Assembly (NCBI GenBank): GCA_029776155.1
Contig: JAKOTU010000068.1
Location: 1-64,000, forward strand
Length of the DNA: 64,000 nucleotides
Direction of reading: 5' to 3'
Source: Bacillota bacterium
GTDB lineage: Bacteria > Bacillota > Limnochordia > Darwinibacteriales > Darwinibacteriaceae
Under the pieces are notes generated by a model that did no database searches, was not told the DNA's origin, and saw only the letters and a list, made by a program, of their open reading frames with translations. Made by a program: the position numbers and the translations under genes. Positions 1 to 10,639 of this stretch are shown here, piece after piece. The first letter of the stretch is position 1; the number at the start of each line of letters is the position of its first letter.

Positions 1-537
<537 letters not shown>

Positions 538-578
538 ACTACAATGGGATAGACGCTGTGCAGTTTTGAAGGTATTTT

Positions 579-694
579 CTTGGTGGCGATAGCGAAGGGG
601 AAACACCTGTTCCCATTCCGAACACAGCAGTTAAGCCCTTCAGCGGCGATGGTACTGCCACATCTCGTGGTGGGAGAGTAGCTCGCTGCCAAGA
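579..694 (+). rRNA. 5S ribosomal RNA
   Basis: About 116 nt beginning TCTTGGTGGCGATAGCG and ending CGCTGCCAAGA, which pair as helix I. The interior carries the typical CCCATTCCGAACAC and AGTTAAGCCC blocks of bacterial 5S rRNA. It follows the 23S gene by about 40 nt, the standard order of an rRNA operon read left to right. Confidence 0.97.
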
Positions 695-750
695 TTAAGT
701 TTGCTCCTTTGTGATGCTGCTGGTTATCCCGGTGTCGCAGAGGAGGTCGC

Positions 751-825
<75 letters not shown>

Positions 826-861
826 TTTTTTTTGCCTTTCGCCGCCAGCAAGCGGCAAAAG

Positions 862-900
862 AAGGGCTCTCAGGAGAATCTGTTCCTGGGAGCCCTTTTT
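862..900 (+). terminator. rRNA/tRNA operon terminator
   Basis: A 14-bp stem (862-875 with 884-897, one G-T wobble) with an 8-nt loop runs straight into a T run. It ends the rRNA-tRNA transcript just before the convergent gene that stops at 906. Confidence 0.9.
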
Positions 901-905
901 GGTTT

Positions 906-2015
906 TCACTCTTGTTCCAGGTTTTCTCCCAGCTGGGCTGGATCGTCAACGGGTGTATCATCTATCAGTCGGAACCGCAGGGTCACAGGATTGTGGTCGC
1001 TAAACTCGAAGCCCAGGTCATGGCCGTGCACCTCGATAACTTCCACATTGGGCGAAACCAGGAAGCCGTCGATGGTACAGGTAAAGGTGTGCTGTGGATC
1101 AAAGGGCCCGTTTAGGTCGCGCACAGAAGGCACACGTTCGTCGAAGGCCCAGATAAACTCGGGCAGGAAGTCTTCAGGGAGCAGCTGCAGCCAAGCAGGC
1201 CAGGTGGCCGAGTGGCGCGCCCTTACTTCCTGCGGATTGGCGGCCAACACATGGTTCCAATCTCCCCCCAGGATGACGTAGTTGCCCTTAGCCACTTCGG
1301 CCCGGGCATAATCCTCCAGGAAGGCTAGCTGGGCGTTGCGCACACCTCCTGCATCGTAGGCCTCCAAGTGGACATGGGCCACTACCAGTTCCTTGAAGTT
1401 GCTCACGGGGATTCTAGTCTCCAGAAGGCAGCGCTTCAGATGGCCTAGGCGCAGCGGCCAGGAAGCATGGCTGGGCAGTGCAAACCTGGTGGCCTCACGC
1501 ACCGTATACCTGGAAAGGGTCTGCAGCCCCGAGCGTACCCTGCCCATGGGCGCAGTTAAGGGGATGGGCACCCAGCCCACCTGATAATTCACGGCGTAGC
1601 TGGAGGTGTAATCGGGCAGTGCTTTGGTCAGGCGCTCCCTTTGGTTGATCCCGAAGCTTCTGGTACTCTTTTCATCCACTTCCTGCAAGAGGTAGAAATC
1701 CGATTCCAGTGCCTGGAGCAGGTCAACAACTCTGGCCAGATTCCGCTCTACGTGTCCTTGGCTGAAGCCCCGGGACATGGTACCTCCGTCCATAAAGAAA
1801 TCGGCATCCCGCTCCAAGGCCGCATAACCGATATTAAACGTGGTGATGGTCAGCTCACTATGGACATCAACGGGGAGACTCTGCTGGTGGAGGATCTGCA
1901 CCGGCATGCGATCCCCGGGTTTGAATTCTGTAACAGTCAAATAAAGGATCAGGCCGCCTGCTGCGATTACCGCGATGCCTAAAACTGCCAAGATCGTCCT
2001 CAGTAAGAACTTCAC
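906..2015 (-). CDS. Endonuclease/exonuclease/phosphatase-family protein, membrane-anchored
   Basis: A 369-residue protein with one N-terminal membrane segment (about residues 5-28) followed by an EEP (DNase I-like) domain. Visible fold motifs are TFNIGYA near 59, the metal-binding QEVD near 112, GGDWNH near 250-255 and the terminal catalytic SDHNPV near 340. These are metal-dependent phosphodiesterases or phosphatases; the substrate cannot be read from the sequence, and the anchor puts the domain outside the membrane. Several GTG codons cluster at the start; 2015 is chosen because GGAG lies 8 nt upstream of it. It converges on the rRNA operon terminator. Confidence 0.82.
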   Translation of the reverse strand: MKFLLRTILAVLGIAVIAAGGLILYLTVTEFKPGDRMPVQILHQQSLPVDVHSELTITTFNIGYAALERDADFFMDGGTMSRGFSQGHVERNLARVVDLLQALESDFYLLQEVDEKSTRSFGINQRERLTKALPDYTSSYAVNYQVGWVPIPLTAPMGRVRSGLQTLSRYTVREATRFALPSHASWPLRLGHLKRCLLETRIPVSNFKELVVAHVHLEAYDAGGVRNAQLAFLEDYARAEVAKGNYVILGGDWNHVLAANPQEVRARHSATWPAWLQLLPEDFLPEFIWAFDERVPSVRDLNGPFDPQHTFTCTIDGFLVSPNVEVIEVHGHDLGFEFSDHNPVTLRFRLIDDTPVDDPAQLGENLEQE

Positions 2016-2124
2016 TACCACCACTCCGTTGCCTGTTTGCCTGCTGATTTCTCCCTGGAGGCCCCGATCTCCTGCGCTCAGTGAAGAAGATGCTGGCTTG
2101 GAGTGAAGTCTTCTGGGGGCGGTT

Positions 2125-3216
2125 CTAGCGCCGATTACGCAGGCGCAAAGCGCCCCTAAGGCGTTCTAGGGCGTTTGCAAATCCCCCCGCGTTGATCACG
2201 TAGAATACGGCCGCCGCGGCGGAGGTGAAAACGACAATGCCCACCACAGTGCGCCGAGCGGCGCTGCCCTGACCCCTCTCCGGTTGAGAGGCCGGTCCAT
2301 AGAAATAATGGTCCACTACTTCGGCAAAGAGGGCCACGCCACGTTCGGCTGCTGGCCGGCTGTTAGTATGGGCGCCAACCTCCAGCAAAAGGCTTAAGGG
2401 GCTCAGATCTTGGTTGTAATTACCCCGGCCGTAGAAGATGCCCTTCACCAAACCTGGATAAAGGTCATCGGCCAGCTTCTTCAGGGACTCTGCGTATTTG
2501 CGATTCACTCCCAGATTCTGATTCTGCCTGCCCACCACGAATTGGATGCTGGTTACCCACTGATCGCCAAGCTGAAGGGCGTAGGCGCTGCGGGGAGCTG
2601 CATCACGGTGAACATCGAACAGGGCATCGGGCTCTTCGGCCATGAGCTCCAGTACCGTTTCCCGGGAACGGCGGTAGGCTCCCCGGTCGTGGGGAAGATG
2701 CAGGTTCTCGGAGTAGTAGACCTTCACACTACGTTCCTGGAGCGCCTTGGCGAAGGCCGAACCCACTTGGTGAATGCCGCCTTTGCCGTAGATGCTGTCG
2801 GTCCCGTCGGTGGGTAGATAGCTTTCCGCATTATGGGTGTGATAGATGGCGATGGCTCCCTTTTCCCCAGTTGGATCAGCCGCTGCGATCGCCGTTAGGC
2901 CCAGCTGTCGCCGTAATTCCGCCCAAGGGGTTACTTCCAGCTCCACCTCTTCCACGAGCTTAGTCCGGGCTGTGCGGGCCACATCGTCCACTTCCACAAC
3001 TTCGTAGAGGCGGTTCTGAGCCGTCAGATACCGGTCTTCCACGTAGATGCGGCGTCCCGTCTCCAGAAGTATTCCACCCTCTGGATCCAGGAGTGTATAG
3101 TACTCTCCAATGGGCAGCAGCTCATCCCACAGGTCCTCATCCGCAGCTGCTGGGGTGATTGCTGTGCAGAGAAGTACCAGGGCCAGCATACAGGCCCGAA
3201 AGAGGGGCTTAGCCAT
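2125..3216 (-). CDS. spoIIP: Stage II sporulation protein P (SpoIIP) family
   Basis: SpoIIP is the N-acetylmuramoyl-L-alanine amidase/endopeptidase of the engulfment machinery (DMP complex with SpoIID and SpoIIM). This 363-residue protein has a signal peptide (residues 1-25), a variable linker and the SpoIIP domain (about 115-305): the metal-site motif IYHTHNAESY, the DVHRDA block near 200 and EVGAHTN near 285, all expected zinc-ligand neighbourhoods. A Pro/Gln-rich linker and a C-terminal membrane segment follow, so it may be tethered at both ends. Start 3216 (second ATG) is preferred because AGGCGG sits 8 nt upstream. It overlaps the end of the upstream membrane-protein gene by 8 nt, so translation is probably coupled. 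A SpoIID-type partner lies at 29597-31108. Confidence 0.9.
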   Translation of the reverse strand: MAKPLFRACMLALVLLCTAITPAAADEDLWDELLPIGEYYTLLDPEGGILLETGRRIYVEDRYLTAQNRLYEVVEVDDVARTARTKLVEEVELEVTPWAELRRQLGLTAIAAADPTGEKGAIAIYHTHNAESYLPTDGTDSIYGKGGIHQVGSAFAKALQERSVKVYYSENLHLPHDRGAYRRSRETVLELMAEEPDALFDVHRDAAPRSAYALQLGDQWVTSIQFVVGRQNQNLGVNRKYAESLKKLADDLYPGLVKGIFYGRGNYNQDLSPLSLLLEVGAHTNSRPAAERGVALFAEVVDHYFYGPASQPERGQGSAARRTVVGIVVFTSAAAAVFYVINAGGFANALERLRGALRLRNRR

Positions 3217-3823
3217 TTCCATCGCCGCCTAGGTGCAGCGCTTCCCGCACTTCACCAAGCACTTCCGTGATGAGCACGGCCAAAAAGGCGCTGATCACCA
3301 TGCTGGAAAAAAGACCCCCGCCACCTAAGGTAATCTGTTCTGCTAGGCCCTGCAACCACAGCTGGGCCATGCTGACCAGGTCAATAAGGAAGACTCCCAG
3401 CAGACCCGCAATGAAAGCGCTGCGCCGGGACCGGCCCCAGAAAGTGGCCGTCAAACCTGCGAAGATTCCCCCGCTGAACACCGGATCCAGCAGGCCCGGC
3501 TGCAGGGGCAGCAGTTTATCGGTGAGGAGGATCAATGCACCCGTAACCAGCGTAACGCCCACTGCACGGAGCCTTTCCTGGTGTGATGTCGTCCATAGTA
3601 GATAGACGCCTACGCCCACAGGGATTAAGCCGCCTAGGTTGAGGGCTGCCCGGGAAGTAAGGCTGATGGTGGGCAGGACGTGGCCAATAATCATCAAAAG
3701 CAGGATGATGAGGGCTGCCCCGTCCGTGAGGCGCATGCGGTCCAGTACGCGCTGTCCGAGACCTAAAAAGAGGAGCACGGTGAGCACGGTAAGGAGGATA
3801 ACACTAAAAGAAAGCCTGAACAT
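3209..3823 (-). CDS. Polytopic membrane protein (DUF1614-like), upstream of spoIIP
   Basis: 204 residues with about seven hydrophobic segments and no soluble domain. Glycine-rich turns and the length resemble the DUF1614 membrane family; I assign that only tentatively. It has a clear ribosome site (AAGGAGTG) 5 nt before ATG 3823. Its last codons overlap the spoIIP start, so the two form an operon; a sporulation-related role is an inference from that coupling alone. A 13-bp palindrome lies upstream at 3859-3871. Confidence 0.7.
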   Translation of the reverse strand: MFRLSFSVILLTVLTVLLFLGLGQRVLDRMRLTDGAALIILLLMIIGHVLPTISLTSRAALNLGGLIPVGVGVYLLWTTSHQERLRAVGVTLVTGALILLTDKLLPLQPGLLDPVFSGGIFAGLTATFWGRSRRSAFIAGLLGVFLIDLVSMAQLWLQGLAEQITLGGGGLFSSMVISAFLAVLITEVLGEVREALHLGGDGNG

Positions 3824-3858
3824 GGCTGCACTCCTTATGAGCAGAGACTACCTTTAGT

Positions 3859-3871
3859 GTTCTAGTAGAAC
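3859..3871. promoter_or_regulatory. Palindrome upstream of the spoIIP operon
   Basis: Perfect 13-bp palindrome GTTCTA-G-TAGAAC lying 36-48 nt upstream of the first ATG of the membrane protein/spoIIP operon. A repressor site is a plausible reading. It does not match the LexA, CcpA or HrcA consensus as I know them. Confidence 0.35.
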
Positions 3872-3931
3872 CCTGCTTTTATGTAGGGAAAGTGCACTTC
3901 CCAGGCTAAGGCCGCCCCTGCTCTTCCAGGG

Positions 3932-3963
3932 AAAAAGAAAAAGCCCGGTTGCAACCGGACTTC
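3932..3963 (-). terminator. Terminator after the YtvI-like gene
   Basis: Read on the minus strand, AAGTCCGGTTGCAACCGGGCTT folds into a tight GC-rich hairpin followed by TTTCTTTTTCCC. It lies just past the stop codon of the gene ending at 3982. Confidence 0.8.
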
Positions 3964-3981
3964 ACTGCTGTAGTGGGTGGA

Positions 3982-5052
3982 TTACTTATCTGCATAGGGC
4001 GGGAGCTTAAGCAAGCCAGCGGCCGTGGTGGCCCGGATTACAATGGCCAAAACTGGGCCAAGGACTAACCCCACCACCCCAAAGAACACTGCTCCGCCGT
4101 ACATGGCCAGAAGCATAATCAACGGATGCAGCCCCACCGAATCACCCATTACTTTGGGTTCGGCGAAGTTCCGGGCGGCAAAGATGACAAAATAGAGGAT
4201 GGTGAGGTACACCGCGCGGTTGATGTCCCCGGTGATCACGCTCATGGCCACCCAGGGGGTGAAGATGATCCCAGGCCCGATCACGGGTATTTGATCGATA
4301 ATTCCCACCACAATAGCTAGAATGACCCAGTAGCGGGTGCCGATCAAAACCAGTCCCACCGCGGTAATCACCGTGGAGATGATCAGCATCAGAAAACGGC
4401 CCTTAATGTAGCCAAACAGGTCTACACTGAGTTTCCTTCTGAACTCCAACGCTTTGTCCCGGGAGGCGGGGGGAACAAACTGCATGAAGGTATCGATGAT
4501 CAGGTCCTTATCTCGGGAGAAGAAATAGGTGGCCACCAGGGTAATGATGCTCACCAGCAAAAAGGACGGCAGGCCGGAGAACATGCCCAAAACCCGGTTG
4601 ATCAAATCCCTGGTGCCTTCTTCCAGAGTCACTAAGAAATCCTGCACGCTGGTTTGAATGTTCACGCTCACGATTGTGGGCAGGCTTTCGTTTAGGGCCT
4701 GTAGGTGGCCTAGGAGGTCCTCGGTCATCTCGGCAATGGTCTCACGGTAAACGGGGAGCAGGGCAGCCAAGTCAATGAGCTGGCCCACAAGCTGACCTAT
4801 GATCAGCACAATACCGTACCAGGTCAATCCGCCCACTGCCACCAAAGTGGCAATCACCGCGAGGGAGCGCGGCAGGCGCAGGCGCCTTTCCAAAAAGCCG
4901 ATTAAGGGCTCCAGGATCACGGCGAAGCTGATGGCGATGATAAAGGGTAAGAGAACTGTGCCCAGTTTTCTGGAAAAGAAGACCAAAAACAGGATGAGCA
5001 GAACGAAGACTATAACCCGTTTAGGCGTGAGCAGCTCGCGCAGATGATTCAT
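3982..5052 (-). CDS. AI-2E/PerM-family membrane protein, YtvI-like
   Basis: 356 residues with about seven to eight membrane segments in the AI-2E transporter/PerM pattern: two N-terminal helices, a soluble stretch (about 90-170), then a conserved half containing PVIGPGIIFTPW and the terminal GLVLGPVLA. In endospore formers the YtvI branch of this family is expressed in sporulation; that placement here is inferred from the other spore genes. The start is ATG 5052, not the upstream ATG at 5076: GGGAGGTGG falls inside the longer frame and lies correctly before ATG 5052. It forms a single-gene unit with its own terminator. Confidence 0.85.
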   Translation of the reverse strand: MNHLRELLTPKRVIVFVLLILFLVFFSRKLGTVLLPFIIAISFAVILEPLIGFLERRLRLPRSLAVIATLVAVGGLTWYGIVLIIGQLVGQLIDLAALLPVYRETIAEMTEDLLGHLQALNESLPTIVSVNIQTSVQDFLVTLEEGTRDLINRVLGMFSGLPSFLLVSIITLVATYFFSRDKDLIIDTFMQFVPPASRDKALEFRRKLSVDLFGYIKGRFLMLIISTVITAVGLVLIGTRYWVILAIVVGIIDQIPVIGPGIIFTPWVAMSVITGDINRAVYLTILYFVIFAARNFAEPKVMGDSVGLHPLIMLLAMYGGAVFFGVVGLVLGPVLAIVIRATTAAGLLKLPPYADK

Positions 5053-5190
5053 CCAGCCACCTCCCTGCATCTTCAAGTATATTATCTCTCCTGGAGCAGT
5101 GCAATAAGGCGGGGCACTGTGGAAATTGACAGTCTGTCCCAGCCCGGCTATAATTAGAGTTGATAACGATTCTTACAAGGGGGTCCAGCG

Positions 5191-5955
5191 GTGATCGGTC
5201 CACTGCCCGAGTACAAGCAGAATATTCTGCGCTTCACCTGCGCCGCTGCCGCGGTGGCCCTGGTGTGCAGCCTGGTGGCCCATGGGGAGTTCCCCAGGTT
5301 TTTTGTGCAGGAGGAGTACGCAGGCCCAGCCAATTTAGTGCAGACCCCCTTTCTGGAAGCGGTGGCCAACAGGGGGGACAGCAAACAAGCTGAGGCAGCT
5401 GCCCCTGCCCGGCAGTATCGCGCCTTGACGGTGTACACGGTGGAGGCGGGGGACAGCCTTTACTGGATCGCCGCCACCTATGGGCTCAGCGTGGAGGAGC
5501 TCAAGGAGCTGAACAAGCTGCAGTCTGATGTGATCCGCGTTGGCCAGCGCCTTTTGGTGCCCGTGGACAAGGTGAAGTACTACCCGGTGGGAGTGCGCCT
5601 GACCGATCAAGAGGTTGAATGGCTGGCTCAGATGATCCACGCGGAAGCCCGGGGTGAACCCTATATCGGTCAGGTGGCCGTGGGTGCTGTGATCATCAAC
5701 CGACTGCTCAGTCCCCAGTTTCCCAACACGCTCAGGGGTGTGCTCTTCCAAACCAACGCTTTTCAGCCCATCCAAAACGGAAGTTTTTACATGACCCCCA
5801 ATGAGACCGCCCGCAGGGCGGCCTTGGAGGCTTTGAGCGGACACGATCCCACAGGTGGAGCGCTGTTCTTTTTCAACCCCCGCAAAACGTCCGACCGGTT
5901 TATGCACAGCCGGCCGGTGCGGATAACCATTGGCAATCATCGCTTTACCATGTAA
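5191..5955 (+). CDS. sleB: LysM-domain spore cortex-lytic hydrolase (SleB type)
   Basis: 254 residues: a membrane/signal segment (14-31), a LysM peptidoglycan-binding domain (about 81-124) and a C-terminal SleB/CwlJ hydrolase domain (about 143-254) with the conserved MIHAEARGEPYIGQVAVGAV block, where E152 is the probable catalytic acid. Such enzymes are lytic transglycosylases that degrade cortex peptidoglycan at germination. The canonical SleB binding domain is different from LysM, so this is a LysM variant common in Clostridia. GTG 5191 is preceded by AAGGGGG. The usual partner YpeB is not adjacent. Confidence 0.88.
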   Translation: MIGPLPEYKQNILRFTCAAAAVALVCSLVAHGEFPRFFVQEEYAGPANLVQTPFLEAVANRGDSKQAEAAAPARQYRALTVYTVEAGDSLYWIAATYGLSVEELKELNKLQSDVIRVGQRLLVPVDKVKYYPVGVRLTDQEVEWLAQMIHAEARGEPYIGQVAVGAVIINRLLSPQFPNTLRGVLFQTNAFQPIQNGSFYMTPNETARRAALEALSGHDPTGGALFFFNPRKTSDRFMHSRPVRITIGNHRFTM

Positions 5956-5959
5956 CAAC

Positions 5960-5983
5960 GAGGTACCGCGCAGGCGGTACCTC
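5960..5983. terminator. Hairpin between convergent sleB and ackA
   Basis: Perfect 10-bp stem (5960-5969 with 5974-5983) closed by a GCAG loop. No long T run follows on either strand, but its position between two converging stops suggests a shared bidirectional transcription end. Confidence 0.6.
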
Positions 5984-5996
5984 CATTGCTTATACA

Positions 5997-7190
5997 CTAG
6001 ACGATTTTGGCTGTATCCCGGGCGATGACCAGTTCCTCATCGGTGGGGATGACAAAAACTTTGACTTTGGAATTCGGGGTGGAGATCTCCACATCTTCGC
6101 CCCGGATTTTGTTTTTCTCCTCGTCGATTTCAATACCCAAATAGGAGAGATTGGCGCAGAGGGCAGTGCGCAGGGAAGGGGTATTCTCGCCAATGCCCGC
6201 GGTAAAGACGATGGCATCTACGCCATTCATGGCTGCAACATAGGAGCCAATGTACTTGCGGATCCGGTACTCATACATCTGGTAGGCTAAAGTAGCCAGC
6301 TTATCATCTTCGGCCACCGCCTTTTCAATGTCGCGCATGTCGCTGACGCCGGCGATGCCGTAAAGCCCGGAGTGTTTGTTGAGCATGGAGTCGATTTCGT
6401 GCAGGGAGAGTTTTTCCTGCTTCATGATGTAGAATACCGCTCCAGGATCAATATCGCCGCTCCGGGTACCCATCATCAGGCCCTCCAGGGGAGTGAAGCC
6501 CATGGAAGTATCCACAGACTTGCCGTTCTGCACCGCAGCGATGCTGGCTCCGTTGCCCAGGTGGCAGGAGACGATCTTCAGTTCCTCGATGGGCCTGCCC
6601 ATGAGCTCAGCTGCCCGCTGCGAAACATATTTGTGGCTGGTTCCGTGGAAGCCATAACGCCTAACCTTGTGGCGCTGGTAGACGCTGTAGGGAATGGCAT
6701 AGAGGTAGGCGTAGGGCGGAATGGTGGAATGGAACGCGGTATCAAACACAGCCACTTGGGGTACGTTGGGCATGATCTTCTCCGCGGCCCGGATACCTGT
6801 TACGTTGGCCGGATTGTGAAGCGGCGCTAGACTGGCCAGGGAGTCCAGGATCTCTTTGGTACGTTCGTTGATGAGCACTGAATCGGAGAAGGATTCTCCG
6901 CCGTGTACCACCCTGTGGCCGACGGCATCGATTTCCTCCACGCTCTGCAGCACTCCGTGTTCGGGATGGGTGAGCAGGTTCAAACATTCCCGAATGGCCG
7001 TGGTGTGCTCCAGAATGGGCATTGTCTTGGAAACCTTTTCCCTGCCCGCGGGTTGATGGGTAATTACCGCATTGTCCTGGCCAATGCGCTCTACCCGTCC
7101 TTCGGCCAGTACCGTTTCGGTTTTCATATCGAACAGCTTATACTTCACTGAAGACGAACCGCAGTTCAATACAAAGATATTCATGGTCAT
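5997..7190 (-). CDS. ackA: Acetate kinase
   Basis: AckA interconverts acetyl phosphate + ADP and acetate + ATP, the ATP-yielding last step of acetate fermentation. The 397-residue length is typical. Signature NCGSSSVKYKLF is at the N-terminus, the substrate His/Arg regions (HRVVHGGE, GFHGTSHKYV) are intact and the C-terminal AGIGEN motif is present. It is translationally coupled to the dehydrogenase upstream: that gene's TGA (7191-7193) directly abuts this ATG, and GGAGG of the ribosome site lies within its last codons. A phosphotransacetylase gene is not adjacent. Confidence 0.97.
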   Translation of the reverse strand: MTMNIFVLNCGSSSVKYKLFDMKTETVLAEGRVERIGQDNAVITHQPAGREKVSKTMPILEHTTAIRECLNLLTHPEHGVLQSVEEIDAVGHRVVHGGESFSDSVLINERTKEILDSLASLAPLHNPANVTGIRAAEKIMPNVPQVAVFDTAFHSTIPPYAYLYAIPYSVYQRHKVRRYGFHGTSHKYVSQRAAELMGRPIEELKIVSCHLGNGASIAAVQNGKSVDTSMGFTPLEGLMMGTRSGDIDPGAVFYIMKQEKLSLHEIDSMLNKHSGLYGIAGVSDMRDIEKAVAEDDKLATLAYQMYEYRIRKYIGSYVAAMNGVDAIVFTAGIGENTPSLRTALCANLSYLGIEIDEEKNKIRGEDVEISTPNSKVKVFVIPTDEELVIARDTAKIV

Positions 7191-8093
7191 TCAGTCCTCC
7201 CTACTGCCTTCCTGTTTGCTCTCCTGCTCGGTGATCAGCGCATCATCTTCGGTGTAGGCCAGGAAGCCTAGTCTGGTCTTGACACCCAAACGGCGTTCCC
7301 GGACGTAGCGGCGGATGAGGGGACAGGGAGCATAGCGCGGTCCGAACTGCTCCTGCAGCTGCTCCATCCAGCTGAGCACCAGATCTAATCCCAAGCGATC
7401 GGCCATCTCCAGGGGACCTTGGGTCATGCCCCAGCTTTCCTTGATGATCTGCTCCGCTTGGTAAGCTCCGCAGACCCCTTCGTCGATTAAGTAGGCAGCT
7501 TCGTTGACTAAAGCAACTAAGGTCCGGGGATTGACCAGTCCCGGGCTCTCTTGAATTTCTACTACCTGCTTGCCCAAGCGGGCGGCAAACTGCTTGGCCA
7601 CTTCCACCGCGTGGTCAGCTGTCTGGCTGCCCCGGACCAGTTCAGCCACTGGTACATCGGGCACGGGGGGAATAAAGTGCAGGCCTACTAAAAGATCAGT
7701 CCGGTTGATGCCCCTGGCCAGATCGGAAACCCGCAGGGTGGAAGTGGTGGAGATAAATACCACTTCTGGCGGGCAGAGGTGATCTGCTGTACGCAGCAGT
7801 TCCTGTTTGGTATAGAAATGGTCGATGGTAGCCTCAACCAGAAGATCCGCCTTGCTCAGTTCTTTAAGATCTAGAGTATAGCTGATGCGCCCGAGGATCA
7901 GCCTCTTTTCCGACTCGGTAATGGCCCATTTGGCCAGCTTTCTATCCAGGCTCTTTTCAATGCGCCTTAAGGCATCTTGTCCGCCGGCACCTTGTGAAAA
8001 AAGGACTACATCATAGCCTTTGCTGGCAGCACATTCGGCAATACCCCGGCCGAGTCTACCGGCGCCGAGCACCGCTACTTTTCGAATTTCCAC
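7191..8093 (-). CDS. 3-hydroxyacyl-CoA (3-hydroxybutyryl-CoA) dehydrogenase family
   Basis: 300 residues: N-terminal Rossmann fold with GAGRLGRG (10-17) and a C-terminal helical domain. Spacing of the catalytic residues matches the family: Ser118 in STTST, His139 in GLHF, Glu151 in AELV, Asn188 in PGLVN (one residue earlier than usual). Members oxidise or reduce 3-hydroxyacyl-CoA with NAD(H), as in butyrate formation or beta-oxidation. Start GTG 8093 is chosen because GGGAGG lies 8 nt before it, whereas the upstream in-frame ATG at 8123 has no ribosome site. No other butyrate-pathway gene is near, so the substrate is uncertain. Confidence 0.87.
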   Translation of the reverse strand: MEIRKVAVLGAGRLGRGIAECAASKGYDVVLFSQGAGGQDALRRIEKSLDRKLAKWAITESEKRLILGRISYTLDLKELSKADLLVEATIDHFYTKQELLRTADHLCPPEVVFISTTSTLRVSDLARGINRTDLLVGLHFIPPVPDVPVAELVRGSQTADHAVEVAKQFAARLGKQVVEIQESPGLVNPRTLVALVNEAAYLIDEGVCGAYQAEQIIKESWGMTQGPLEMADRLGLDLVLSWMEQLQEQFGPRYAPCPLIRRYVRERRLGVKTRLGFLAYTEDDALITEQESKQEGSRED

Positions 8094-8145
8094 AGTTTCA
8101 ACCTCCCATGTTCGCTGCTTCATCTATGTGATTCTAATTTCGTAG

Positions 8146-9714
<1,569 letters not shown>

Positions 9715-9730
9715 GAAAGTGGTGCTGTAA

Positions 9731-9778
9731 CCGAATCCCCTCCATGAACGTAACAGTGGTAGAGAAGGAGGGGATCGG
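9731..9778 (+). promoter_or_regulatory. Hairpin sequestering the RBS of the 48-residue ORF
   Basis: CCGA plus TCCCCTCC (9731-9743, one bulged A) pairs with GGAGGGGA plus TCGG (9767-9778) across a 23-nt loop. The 3' arm contains the whole Shine-Dalgarno of the ORF starting at 9781, so the folded form would block translation. There is no T run, which argues against a simple guaB terminator. Confidence 0.55.
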
Positions 9779-9780
9779 TC

Positions 9781-9927
9781 ATGGGCTTTTCGGACGGACG
9801 GTTTTACCAGGATGTACTGCGGGGACACGTCTACCGTTACTGGTGGGAAGGCCTGGCCAGAAGTGTTCCCAGTGTCTGGCCTTCAGGTTTGGTCTGGCCG
9901 CCTAGTTGGCTGAACTTAAGAGGCTGA
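9781..9927 (+). CDS. Small protein, 48 residues, unknown function
   Basis: Begins with ATG preceded by GGAGGGG at a 7-nt spacing and ends TGA at 9925-9927, directly before an intrinsic terminator. The product is rich in Trp, Tyr, Arg and Pro, with a YRYWWEGLARSVPSVWP core; it has no signal peptide or membrane helix and I do not recognise the family. The strong ribosome site, sequestering hairpin and private terminator argue for a real gene. An overlapping 53-codon frame from ATG 9744 lacks a ribosome site. Confidence 0.55.
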   Translation: MGFSDGRFYQDVLRGHVYRYWWEGLARSVPSVWPSGLVWPPSWLNLRG

Positions 9928-9936
9928 GCATGAGCT

Positions 9937-9960
9937 AGGAGCGCGGTTGCGCTCCTTTTA
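9937..9960 (+). terminator. Terminator after the 48-residue ORF
   Basis: AGGAGCGC (9937-9944), GGTT loop, GCGCTCCT (9949-9956), then TTTTA. It is a short, strong intrinsic terminator. Confidence 0.85.
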
Positions 9961-9979
9961 TCTCAGGAAGGGGAGCTCC

Positions 9980-10639
9980 ATGGGTTACACGCGAGGGGTA
10001 CTGTGGTTTTTTGGCATCATGACCTTAGTTGCTGCCACCGGAGTGGCGGCCGGCTTTTTTGAGCCCTCGGAAGCGGCGCGGCTTGGGCTGTTAGCCTGGC
10101 AGCAGCTGCTGTTTATCGCGGGAGGAATCTTTGGTGCGCAAGGGGGCAAGGCGCGGCGCCCCAGCTTCAAGCTGGCCTTACAGGGGATGGCCTGCGGTGT
10201 GGGTATCTACTTATTGAACATCCTCTTAGGCGCCTTGAGCTTTGCTGTGGCAGCCCACTTCATGGGCAGTGCCCAGGCCCAGGAACTCCTGCTGAAAGAT
10301 CGGGCGACAGTGGAAATGCTGGTGACAAGCAAAAAGCCCTTCATTGCCTGCGGGGCCATGCTCCTCCTCTTGGTGGGAGCACCCCTGGGCGAAGAGCTTT
10401 TTTTCCGAGGTTTACTGGTGAACCTCCTGCGGGAACGGTTGAGGGCTGCGCCTGCGGTGCTGCTGGCTGCCCTGCTGTTTGCCCTGCTGCACTTCTACAC
10501 TCTGCAGTTCGTTCCCGTACTGGTTTCCGGAGTTCTTTTGGGGCTGCTCTATGTTCGCACCGGCAGCATAATAGTACCCATTGCTGCCCATTTTGCCGTG
10601 AATGCCTTGGCGCTCATGGCGCTGCTCAGCACGCTATAA
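9980..10639 (+). CDS. CPBP-family intramembrane metalloprotease
   Basis: 219 residues, mostly membrane helices. The CPBP (CAAX protease/bacteriocin-processing, Abi) motifs are complete: EELFFRG with E138/E139, FALLHF about 30 residues later and HFAVNA near the C-terminus. Bacterial members process membrane-associated peptides or confer bacteriocin self-immunity; the substrate is unknown. ATG 9980 is used because GGAAGGGGAG precedes it, so the longer frame from 9947, which starts inside the preceding terminator, is not used. It converges on darA with a 6-bp overlap of stops. Confidence 0.85.
   Translation: MGYTRGVLWFFGIMTLVAATGVAAGFFEPSEAARLGLLAWQQLLFIAGGIFGAQGGKARRPSFKLALQGMACGVGIYLLNILLGALSFAVAAHFMGSAQAQELLLKDRATVEMLVTSKKPFIACGAMLLLLVGAPLGEELFFRGLLVNLLRERLRAAPAVLLAALLFALLHFYTLQFVPVLVSGVLLGLLYVRTGSIIVPIAAHFAVNALALMALLSTL

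Noticed and set aside
9744-9905. 53-codon ORF from ATG 9744 overlapping the 48-residue gene
   Set aside because: It lacks a ribosome site, and its ATG lies in the loop of the hairpin that sequesters the real one.
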